A DNA stretch of 64,000 nt, from contig CAVXYK010000011.1 of the NCBI GenBank assembly GCA_963765875.1, positions 171,662 to 235,661 of the forward strand, given 5' to 3'. Shown one piece after another: positions 46,430-53,802 of the stretch. Within the stretch, counting starts at the first letter, position 1; every line of letters starts with the position of its first letter. Under the pieces are notes generated by a model. The model was not told the DNA's origin, ran no database searches, and saw only the letters and a program-made list of their open reading frames with translations. The DNA comes from JAWKOK01 sp963765875 (GTDB taxonomy: Bacteria > Chloroflexota > Anaerolineae > Caldilineales > Caldilineaceae). The translations under genes and the position numbers were made by a program.

Positions 46430-46493
46430 TTGCAGTGTCGCGCCAAAATGTGGTATCTTGTACCCAATGGGGTGATACCGGTACCATATGGTA
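46430..46493 (+). promoter_or_regulatory. candidate promoter and operator of the aldo/keto reductase gene
   Basis: TTGCAG (46430-46435) and TATCTT (46454-46459) are 18 bases apart. Downstream lies the perfect palindrome TACCATATGGTA (46482-46493), preceded by related GGTATC and GATACCGGTACC text. This could be a repressor site. Confidence 0.35.
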
Positions 46494-46623
46494 ACGTCGC
46501 TCCTCAAAACGCATTCTCAGAACAGCAAAAGATAGCGCAAAATATGCGGCTCATAAGTCGCACACGGTCTTCAATACGAGTGACAAGAAGACACAATATC
46601 AGAACGGCTACCCGGAGAGAGAA

Positions 46624-47664
46624 ATGAGCCAAACAACCCCATTCTCGATCGCCGAAGACGGCGTCGATCCAACGCTGGTCCCACAACGAGCATTGAACAC
46701 CGGCCATAAGATGCCGGCCATTGGTCTGGGCACATTCGGTTCGGATCACATCACGCCTCAGCAGGTTGCCGATGCGGTGAAGGACGCGGCCGCGCTCGGC
46801 TACCGTCATTTTGACTGCGCCGCGGTCTACGGCAATGAAAAAGAGATCGGCGTTTCGCTGCAAGAGATCATGGCGGGCGGTATCGACCGAGAGGATCTCT
46901 TCATCACCTCAAAGCTCTGGAACGATATGCACGCCGAAGAAGATGTCGTCCCGGCCTTCATGCACTCTCTCAACGACCTGCAACTCGACTATTTGGACCT
47001 CTATCTGATTCACTGGCCCTTCCCCAACACCCATGCCCCGGGCGTTGACGTGACTTCACGTGCGGACGACGCAAAGCCCTACATCCACGAAGACTACATG
47101 AAAGTATGGCGGAAGCTTGAGCAACTGGTGGAGCAGGGTCTCGTACGCAACATCGGCACCTCGAATATGACGATTCCCAAGTTGGAATTACTGCTGCGCG
47201 ATGCCAAGATCAAGCCCGCTGCAGCAGAAATGGAATTGCACCCGCACTTCCAGCAGCCCGAGCTATTTGACTACGTCGTGGCCAACGGCATCTCGCCCAT
47301 CGGCTACAGCCCGATCGGTTCGCCCGCACGCCCGGAACGGGACAAGACAGCAGACGACACCGTCGACATCGAGGATCCGGTGATCGTCAAGATTGCCCAG
47401 CGATCGGGCGTTCATCCTGCGGTGGTTTGCGTCAAATGGGCGGTGCAACGTGGCCAGACGCCGATTCCATTCTCGACCACGCGCCGAAACTACCTGGCCA
47501 ACCTGCGGTCGACCTGCAGCCCGCCACTGACAGATGAAGAGATGGCTGAAATTGCGGGCATCGACAAGCAGTGCCGGCTGATCAAGGGTCAGGTCTTCCT
47601 CTGGAAATACAACCAGGATTGGGAAGACCTGTGGGATCTCAACGGTGAGATTACGCCTGCGTAG
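46624..47664 (+). CDS. aldo/keto reductase
   Basis: The 346-residue TIM-barrel NADPH-dependent reductase has the catalytic tetrad D64, Y69, K97 and H130, in YRHFDCAAVYGNEKEIG, DLFITSKLWND and YLDLYLIHWPFP. The GTSNMTIPKLELLL and SPIGSPARPERDK segments are normal cofactor-region text. Aldo/keto reductases reduce sugar aldehydes and other carbonyls. The ATG at 46624 lies in an AGAGAGAA-rich stretch, which is a weak ribosome binding site. The gene is followed by a terminator. The substrate is not predictable from the sequence. Confidence 0.9.
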   Translation: MSQTTPFSIAEDGVDPTLVPQRALNTGHKMPAIGLGTFGSDHITPQQVADAVKDAAALGYRHFDCAAVYGNEKEIGVSLQEIMAGGIDREDLFITSKLWNDMHAEEDVVPAFMHSLNDLQLDYLDLYLIHWPFPNTHAPGVDVTSRADDAKPYIHEDYMKVWRKLEQLVEQGLVRNIGTSNMTIPKLELLLRDAKIKPAAAEMELHPHFQQPELFDYVVANGISPIGYSPIGSPARPERDKTADDTVDIEDPVIVKIAQRSGVHPAVVCVKWAVQRGQTPIPFSTTRRNYLANLRSTCSPPLTDEEMAEIAGIDKQCRLIKGQVFLWKYNQDWEDLWDLNGEITPA

Positions 47665-47691
47665 CGACCGTTCAGCCAACAGATCGCCAAG

Positions 47692-47716
47692 GAGCCGCCA
47701 TTTCGGGCGGCTCTTT
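47692..47716 (+). terminator. Rho-independent terminator of the aldo/keto reductase gene
   Basis: GAGCCGCC (47692-47699) and GGCGGCTC (47706-47713) form a stem around ATTTCG, followed by TTTCT. It lies 28 bases after the stop codon. Confidence 0.8.
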
Positions 47717-47837
47717 CTGACTTCAGCACGTTCTACGGCCAACATGAAAGCATGATTGCAGATCATGGGTGGATGGCTCTATACTCTGAATGAAGACTCG
47801 AACCGATGGCAGAAAATTCTCCTGAAAGACGGATCCA

Positions 47838-48926
47838 ATGATCGAAGAAAATATAGCTAGCACAACTGCCCCCCAATTCATGATCTATGGCGCCAACGGC
47901 TACACAGGCGCGCTGACAGCGCGTATGGCCGTCGAACGCGGTCTCACACCGATCTTGGCTGGGCGCAATGCCGAGGAGGTCGAACGTCTCGCCGCAGAGC
48001 TGGATCTGCCCTATCGCCTCTTTGATCTGGAGGAGCCGGGCATCATTGATTCGGCAGTCGGCGGCGTAGCCGCTATCTTGCATTGCGCCGGTCCCTTCTG
48101 GCGCACATCCCAGCCCATGGCTGACGCCTGTATCCGCAACGGCATCCACTACCTCGACATCACCGGTGAGATCGAGGTTTTCGAAGCCTTGGCCGCTCGC
48201 TACGCCGAGGCTCGCCAGGCAGGCGTTATGCTATTGCCCGGGGCCGGCTTTGACGTCGTGCCCACCGACTGCTTGGCGGCGCATCTCCATCGACGCTTGC
48301 CCTCGGCGACACATTTGACGCTGGGCTTCCAGGCGCTGAACGGCATCTCGCGTGGCACGGCCAAAACCATGGTCGATCAGATGGCCAAGGGGAGCAGTGG
48401 CTGTATCCGGCGCGATGAAGTCTTGACACAGGTCCCTGCAGCCTGGAAGACCCGAGAGATCGACTTCGGCGACGGTCCCACCTTTGCCATGACCATTCCG
48501 TGGGGCGATGTTTCCACGGCCTATCACAGCACGGGCATCCCCAATATCGAAGTCTACATGGCAACAGCGCCCCATCTGGCCGGCGCGGCCGTCGTCGGTC
48601 GCTATCTGGGTTGGGTGGTGGGACTGGGCATCGTGCGGCGGCTGATCAAGAAACGCATTGAAGCCGGTCCCATGGGGCCGAGTGACGAAGAACGCTATGG
48701 CAGCAAAAGTCTGCTATGGGGCATGGTCGAGGATGCGGAGAACGGGGAACGGGCGGAGAGTCTCATGCAGACCCAGGAAGGCTACACGTTGACGGCGCAG
48801 GCGTCACTGGCCATCGTGGAACGCGTATTGGTCGGAGACGCACCTGTCGGATTCCAGACACCGTCGTCTGCTTACGGGGCCGATCTAGTCCTTTCACTCG
48901 ACGGCGTCTCACGCGAAGATCTGTAG
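47838..48926 (+). CDS. saccharopine dehydrogenase-like NAD(P)-binding protein (trans-acting enoyl reductase type)
   Basis: The 362-residue protein has an N-terminal Rossmann motif, FMIYGANGYTGALTARMAVE, followed by AAILHCAGPFWRTSQPMADA and HYLDITGEIEVFEALAAR. This text fits the family that includes saccharopine dehydrogenase-like oxidoreductases and mycobacterial trans-acting enoyl reductases. The middle segment MLLPGAGFDVVPTDCLAAHL is strongly conserved in that family. No membrane segment is obvious. The reaction in Chloroflexota is not established; it may be a lipid or amino-acid reductase. An AGACGGATCCA stretch before the ATG gives only a weak ribosome binding site. Confidence 0.85.
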   Translation: MIEENIASTTAPQFMIYGANGYTGALTARMAVERGLTPILAGRNAEEVERLAAELDLPYRLFDLEEPGIIDSAVGGVAAILHCAGPFWRTSQPMADACIRNGIHYLDITGEIEVFEALAARYAEARQAGVMLLPGAGFDVVPTDCLAAHLHRRLPSATHLTLGFQALNGISRGTAKTMVDQMAKGSSGCIRRDEVLTQVPAAWKTREIDFGDGPTFAMTIPWGDVSTAYHSTGIPNIEVYMATAPHLAGAAVVGRYLGWVVGLGIVRRLIKKRIEAGPMGPSDEERYGSKSLLWGMVEDAENGERAESLMQTQEGYTLTAQASLAIVERVLVGDAPVGFQTPSSAYGADLVLSLDGVSREDL

Positions 48927-49227
48927 GGGCAGGTTTGAGTTCGATCCTAGAATTCGAGTCCCCGGGCACGACTACCCTCAGGAATATCTCGTCAAAGTTG
49001 TCTGCACGGGATCGCTACGTCGTTGGCCTCACCCTGCTTCGCCTCCTGGGCCTCAAAGATTTGCGAGTGGCTACGCGTCCCTCTCCAACTTTTGGAGAGG
49101 GACCGCCCATGGCGCTTTTGGTGTCATGGCAGGCTGAGACGGCTTCCTGTTGTTAACGGCGGGGTTTAACCCTACCGCAGAGAAACCTCTTTCTGGAGTT
49201 TTGACGCGATTGCCCTGCGTCTATCCC
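48927..49227. other. convergent intergenic region with an 11-bp perfect stem
   Basis: This gap lies between two convergent genes. TCCCTCTCCAA (49078-49088) and its exact complement (49092-49102) enclose CTT and may end transcription from both sides. A remnant of the GTAGGGGCAGG repeat type follows the stop codon at 48926. No gene is seen. Confidence 0.6.
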
Positions 49228-50175
49228 CTACGATTGCGGCATAACGCCGGCCTCGTCCAGCCGGGCATGGATGTCGGCAAAGGCATCGGCCTCTGCTTGG
49301 GTCAACTCGCCGGCGGCGATCATCCCAGCCATTAGTTCATCTTGCATTTCGTCCATGTTGCCCGTGGCGGCATCGCCTAGCGAGGCGCGATATGCGTCGA
49401 GGCGGCCATGGACATCCATGAAGACGTCTGCTTCATCCTGATCGACGATCTCGAGTTCCAGAGCTGACGCCAGCATTTCGGCCTGCATGGTCGCCTGCAT
49501 CTCAGCACGCATGGCCCCACCACCGGCGTTGCCGTGCATTCCACCCAACGAACGCGAATAGTTGATCATGTCCCAGCGGGCCTGCTCATCCAGAATCTCT
49601 TTCCACGGAGGCATGGCTGAGTTAAAGGGCTCCATTGCGCCACCCTCGCTGATGCGCCAGAAGAGGTAATCATCGCCGGTCATGAGGCTCGTCTGTGCAA
49701 GCATAGGCGGGGCCGGATCTAGCGCTTGCGCAGCGGGCCCATCGCCCAGTCCTTCATTGCCATGGCAACTTGCGCAGAACTGGTCGAAGTGGGCCTTGCC
49801 CCTAGCCAGGGAGTCGGCATCCGCGGCAACTGTGCTGGTAAGGCCGGCGTACTCAGCGGGAATCTGCGCCATGTGACGCTCACGCATTTGTGGTCCCATC
49901 CCACGCATCATGCCGCCATTGCCGCCGCCCATCATACCGGATCCACGGCCTCGCTGTCCCTGTGCAGTTGCCTCCGAACCAGCAACCCCAGCTTCATTGT
50001 CAGTGTCGGCAACGGCGTCGGCAACGGCTTCACCATCGACACCATCCGCTGTGACGGTATCGTCAATTGCAGTTGCAGCCGTGGACATCGATGGATCATC
50101 ATTCCGATTGCGGCTACATGCCGTCGCAACAAAGAGCATTGATATGATCGTCAGACTCACTAGCCAAAATTTCAT
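49228..50175 (-). CDS. cytochrome c lipoprotein with C-terminal duplicated helical motif
   Basis: The protein begins with a lipoprotein signal (MKFWLVSLTIISMLFVATAC, C20), so it is anchored outside the cytoplasmic membrane. A linker rich in Asp, Ala and Val and a Gly/Met-rich stretch (MMGGGNGGMMRGMG) lead to a class I cytochrome c domain with the haem motif C134-A-S-C137-H138 and a likely Met ligand in MPPWKEIL. The C-terminus has two similar units, DQDEADVFMDVHGRLDAY and TQAEADAFADIHARLDEA. The start at 50175 has AAAGGGA upstream; the open frame 16 codons longer is rejected. It is probably an electron carrier. The Met-rich part could bind metal, which is inference. Confidence 0.85.
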   Translation of the reverse strand: MKFWLVSLTIISMLFVATACSRNRNDDPSMSTAATAIDDTVTADGVDGEAVADAVADTDNEAGVAGSEATAQGQRGRGSGMMGGGNGGMMRGMGPQMRERHMAQIPAEYAGLTSTVAADADSLARGKAHFDQFCASCHGNEGLGDGPAAQALDPAPPMLAQTSLMTGDDYLFWRISEGGAMEPFNSAMPPWKEILDEQARWDMINYSRSLGGMHGNAGGGAMRAEMQATMQAEMLASALELEIVDQDEADVFMDVHGRLDAYRASLGDAATGNMDEMQDELMAGMIAAGELTQAEADAFADIHARLDEAGVMPQS

Positions 50176-50219
50176 TGTTTTCCCTTTGTCTCTTGATTCA
50201 ACTACTGTTTGAGAGTTGC

Positions 50220-50801
50220 TCAAACGCGAGCAGCAGACGCCTGTGCAACGACATCTGCTAGTTGGCCCAGATGATCATGGTCGTGACGAAGCCCCATCAC
50301 AAAGCGGCCGAACGCATTTAGCATAGGTGCCGTAGGCCACGGTTGATAACAGTTCTCCAAATCAGGCTGATCCGGCCACATGTCCAGGCTTGCTAAGCGC
50401 ATACGACGGCTCTCTTCCAGCCGATGACGGCACTGATCAAGGGTCGTCACCAATTGCCAGGCAACCTCAGATCGTGAGCGCCCGTGCATCTCGACCCCGC
50501 GCGCCAACTCAGATGCCAGCGCTGCCGACTCCTCAGCCGATGCCGTCGTGTGGACGATGACATGGCCCAACGTCCAGGCCAACTCTGTCTCCTCCTCCGT
50601 TCCCGCGTATGGATCGTCAGCATCGGGATCGTCCGGTTGGAAGATCACATCAGGATCCTCGCAGCCGCCGATCAACGAAAGCATGGTATCGATCATCTCG
50701 TTCGTGACTATGCGCAGATCGTCAACTGTCAGATCCGCGACCAAGTCATCGTATGAGATTCGCCCTGCTGCCAAGGCGTCAAAATCTAGCATAGTATTCA
50801 C
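50220..50801 (-). CDS. DinB-like domain protein
   Basis: The 193-residue product has the helical layout and conserved histidines of DinB/YfiT-like metal-binding proteins: ELAWTLGHVIVHTTASAEES in the middle and MGLRHDHDHLGQLADVVAQA near the end. These provide the usual three-histidine metal site. DinB-like proteins act as thiol-dependent transferases or nucleases in some cases, and most are uncharacterised. Two starts are possible: GTG 50801 and ATG 50792 (MLDFDALAAG); an AGGAAC site sits between their preferred spacings. It lies 44 bases upstream of the cytochrome gene on the same strand. Confidence 0.82.
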   Translation of the reverse strand: MNTMLDFDALAAGRISYDDLVADLTVDDLRIVTNEMIDTMLSLIGGCEDPDVIFQPDDPDADDPYAGTEEETELAWTLGHVIVHTTASAEESAALASELARGVEMHGRSRSEVAWQLVTTLDQCRHRLEESRRMRLASLDMWPDQPDLENCYQPWPTAPMLNAFGRFVMGLRHDHDHLGQLADVVAQASAARV

Positions 50802-50917
50802 TGTTCCTATTTGGTTTCACAATACTGAGAAATGGACGTAATTGACCATTCGAGACGGGCGGCCACAAGGGCGCGTCCCCACCTATTTGTTTCATCGTTA
50901 CCAGCCTCCAATCAATT

Positions 50918-52729
50918 TTACCCCACCAAGGACTCCAGACGATCAACCAGGCCGGCAAGAACAGCAAACGTCTCATCCACCGGTTCGGACGAGGTCAAAT
51001 CGACGCCGGCGTCCATGAGCGCGTCCAGCGGATACTTGGACCCGCCAGCGCGTAGGAAGCTCAGGTACTGTTCGACCGCGCCCTCTTTACCGGCCAAGAT
51101 TCTGCCCGCCAACGCGTGTGCGCCAGAGATGCCTGTTGCATATTGGTACACGTAAAAATTGGCGTAGAGATGGGAGGAGAACTGCGCCCAGGTGATGCCC
51201 GTTCGCTCTCGATCCATCGCGACCTCGCCGCCATATCCTTCGGCAAAGAGATCGGCCATCAACGCGATCATATTCTCGGCGCTCAACGACCCGCCCTGTT
51301 CTATGCGTTCATGCAGCTCCAGCTCAAAGCGCGCCAACGTCGGCATGATGAAGAAATAGCGATGGAAATTCGACATTGCTTCTTCAATCAGACCAATCTG
51401 GAAGTCACGGTCCAGATGGGTCTCGAAGAGGTGGGCGCGTACCAAGGCCTGATTGAAGTTGGAGGCCACTTCGGCCACAAAGAGCGAGTAGTCGGTGTAG
51501 ACCAGCGGTTGCGTCTCCCAGGTCAGATAGGAGTGCATCGAATGGCCCAACTCGTGGGCCAATGTGCTCAAGCTCATCAGATCGTCGGTGTAGCTCATCA
51601 TGATGTAGGGGTTGCCGCCCGGCACGCCCCAGGAGAAGGCGCCGGCACGCTTACCTTGATTGGGATAGATATCAACCCATCGATCCCGGGTCGCGCCTCT
51701 TTGCAGAACCTCTACATATTCCTTGCCGAGTGGATGCATGCCCTCGGCTATCCACCTTACCGCCTGTCCATATGGAACAGCGGGCGCCTGGTCGGTAAGC
51801 GGCGCCTTGATGTCATACTCGTGCAGCTTCTCGTAGCCCAGGGCCTTGCGACGAACCCGCCAGTAGCGATGCCAGGTCGGCAGGTTCTTCTTGTAAGTGT
51901 CGATGAGATTGTGAAAGACGGTGACCGGAATGTCTTCCGGCGAGAGAGACGCTTCGAGGGAGGAGTCGTAGCGGCGTGCCCGAGCAAAGAAGACGTCTTG
52001 CTTTACCCCGGCGACCAGGCAATTGGCCATCGTATTCTTGTCGGCCAGGTGTGCGTCGGCATAACTCTCCCAGGCCGTGCGCCGCACATGGCGATCCACA
52101 TGGGTGAGAAGGGAGCCGATGGTGCTCTGGGCCACGTCAAACGACTCGGCCCCATCGCCTGTCTGGGCCGGGGTAAACTTGAGATCGGCGTTGGTCAGAA
52201 TGCCATGGGTCTCGCTGGCAGTGGAGAACGGATCACGAACGCTGCCGAGCAGTTCCTCGACTTCGGCTGATCGAACATGATCCTGTCGTCGCTTCAATCG
52301 GTCAAAGTAGTGGCCATAGTGGGCAAGTCTAGGTTCACGTTTCACCCAATCGGACAGCACATCAAAGCCGATGTCCATCAACTCCGGCTCAACAAATGCC
52401 AGTGCGGCCCGCACCTGACTGCCGAGTGAGGTCGCCTGACCGGTGCGCGCGCCGGCATCCTGGTCGCTGGTATTCACGCTATAGCTGAGATATGAGTACA
52501 TGTTGATGCGAAAAGCAGTAAGAGAGAGTGCGTTGATCTCTTCCAATGCATCCGCCAGCGTGGTTGGATTCTCAGCCAACCGGCCTTGGGATGTGACAAC
52601 CTCCGACAGCCGGCGCTTGAGATCCTCCAGATCAGCCGACCATTCGTCAACGGTCTGGTACAGGCAATCGAGATCCCACGTATCAGCAACTGGAATCTCG
52701 TTGCGCGTCCGCAATGTTAGAGCAGCCAT
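50918..52729 (-). CDS. pepF: oligoendopeptidase F (M3 family metallopeptidase)
   Basis: The 603-residue cytosolic zinc peptidase carries HELGH at H392-H396 in LSTLAHELGHSMHSYLTW. The third ligand glutamate lies in LFVAEVASNFNQALVRAHLF downstream. The family-typical GAFSWGVPGGNPYIMMSYTD and GYGGEVAMDRERTGITWAQF are also present. PepF cleaves peptides of about 7-17 residues after import. The ATG at 52729 has GGAGGAG about seven bases upstream; the TTG at 52732 is less likely. It fits an amino-acid recycling role. The DinB-like gene lies 116 bases downstream. Confidence 0.95.
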   Translation of the reverse strand: MAALTLRTRNEIPVADTWDLDCLYQTVDEWSADLEDLKRRLSEVVTSQGRLAENPTTLADALEEINALSLTAFRINMYSYLSYSVNTSDQDAGARTGQATSLGSQVRAALAFVEPELMDIGFDVLSDWVKREPRLAHYGHYFDRLKRRQDHVRSAEVEELLGSVRDPFSTASETHGILTNADLKFTPAQTGDGAESFDVAQSTIGSLLTHVDRHVRRTAWESYADAHLADKNTMANCLVAGVKQDVFFARARRYDSSLEASLSPEDIPVTVFHNLIDTYKKNLPTWHRYWRVRRKALGYEKLHEYDIKAPLTDQAPAVPYGQAVRWIAEGMHPLGKEYVEVLQRGATRDRWVDIYPNQGKRAGAFSWGVPGGNPYIMMSYTDDLMSLSTLAHELGHSMHSYLTWETQPLVYTDYSLFVAEVASNFNQALVRAHLFETHLDRDFQIGLIEEAMSNFHRYFFIMPTLARFELELHERIEQGGSLSAENMIALMADLFAEGYGGEVAMDRERTGITWAQFSSHLYANFYVYQYATGISGAHALAGRILAGKEGAVEQYLSFLRAGGSKYPLDALMDAGVDLTSSEPVDETFAVLAGLVDRLESLVG

Positions 52730-53068
52730 CAATATCTCCTCCTGGAAATGAATCTCCCCAAATCCCCGGCACGGCCCACAGGCGGGATCTCCGGGCCAGA
52801 CTTCAACTGGGCCGTGCCGGGAACTTGCGCCGGAGCATCTCTATCTCTGGAACGACTTTAGCTTGATGCACATGGGCAAGGAAACCCGCCCTACCACATG
52901 AATTTCCGTTGATCCGAAAGAGTCCGATTCCTCGCTGCCGATTTCCGCCAGGCCCCTGTGGCTCATAGTGGCAGTATCGGAGCACAAAGCGTAGAATATA
53001 CTCAGAGCATATTCGATGCAACTAGCAGCTAGACAGTCATGTGGCTGAGGTCGTCTCTGCCGGCAAGG
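52730..53068. other. intergenic region with a 14-bp perfect inverted repeat
   Basis: CCCGGCACGGCCCA (52765-52778) and its exact complement (52808-52821) enclose 29 bases, including GGATCTCCGGGCC. The GTGCCGGGAACTTG end recalls the repeat at 15060-15194. I see no gene in this gap. The palindrome overlaps the upstream region of pepF. Confidence 0.6.
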
Positions 53069-53647
53069 TCAACCAACGGAGTCAAGAAAGTGACGCCTCC
53101 AACGGTTTGTGGCCATTGGCGAACGTAATCGAACGAAACGAATGTGCGCAAATTCAGGATTGTTCGCAAAGGCATGATAGCGTTCACGTTTCTTCTGATG
53201 GGTCTTGATGGCCCACATATAGAGCGAGTCCCGGCTCAGAAACTGGCCGCGAAACGACTCGCGGTTACCGGTTCCCCACAGATCCTCCTGGGTCAGGATG
53301 CGTTGCATACCGCGACGCGTCAAGCGCCAGAGATTCACAGGGAGCGGGTAATCGAGCCAAACAAGCATCTGTATGCGTTCGTAGATAATGTCGCTGACAC
53401 GGCGATAGTTGCCGTCGGCGACCCAGCATTCGCCCGTTGTCGCTTCTGCAACGCGTGCACGGAAGACGCTTTCAGACGCCGACGCCCAGTTGGGTTCCCA
53501 GTATAGAGCATCCAATTCAATGTGAGGACAGTCGAGAGCCATAGCGAGCTGTCCAGCCAGCGTTGACTTGCCGGAGCCAGTGTTGCCGACGACGCTGATG
53601 CGCTCAGGTACAGTCTGTAAAGATAAATCAGGACTTGCTGAAGACAC
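53069..53647 (-). CDS. adenylate-kinase-like P-loop protein (topology modulation/FlaR type)
   Basis: The protein has Walker A VVGNTGSGKSTLAGQLA followed by the substrate-lid pattern HIELDALYWEPNW. Then come WVADGNYRRVSDIIYERIQM and VWLDYPLPVNLWRLTRRGMQ, typical of the adenylate kinase/FlaR (topology modulation) family of small P-loop kinases. I choose the GTG at 53647, which has AAAGGA upstream and leaves 192 residues, normal for the family. The open frame to 53776 runs into low-complexity text. The substrate is not known. It is convergent with no gene and divergent from the GH2 gene. Confidence 0.8.
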   Translation of the reverse strand: MSSASPDLSLQTVPERISVVGNTGSGKSTLAGQLAMALDCPHIELDALYWEPNWASASESVFRARVAEATTGECWVADGNYRRVSDIIYERIQMLVWLDYPLPVNLWRLTRRGMQRILTQEDLWGTGNRESFRGQFLSRDSLYMWAIKTHQKKRERYHAFANNPEFAHIRFVRLRSPMATNRWRRHFLDSVG

Positions 53648-53802
53648 AAGATATCCTTTCGGAGGACAAGTCTCGCCACGGACGCACGGAGAGAGTACAC
53701 GAAGAAATGGAAAGAGAGTCATTACTCCCATATTCCCCGGTATCATCTCCGCGTCGCCGTAGTAAAAAACCATCACAGCGCTTTTTTGAGGAGTAGAGTC
53801 CG

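Noticed and set aside
48716..49156. Plus-strand open frame of 146 codons overlapping the end of the saccharopine-dehydrogenase-like gene
   Set aside because: Half lies within the real gene and the rest is repeat-rich intergenic text with a perfect hairpin.
51116..52270. Plus-strand open frame of 384 codons
   Set aside because: It is antisense to pepF, whose HELGH site is clear.
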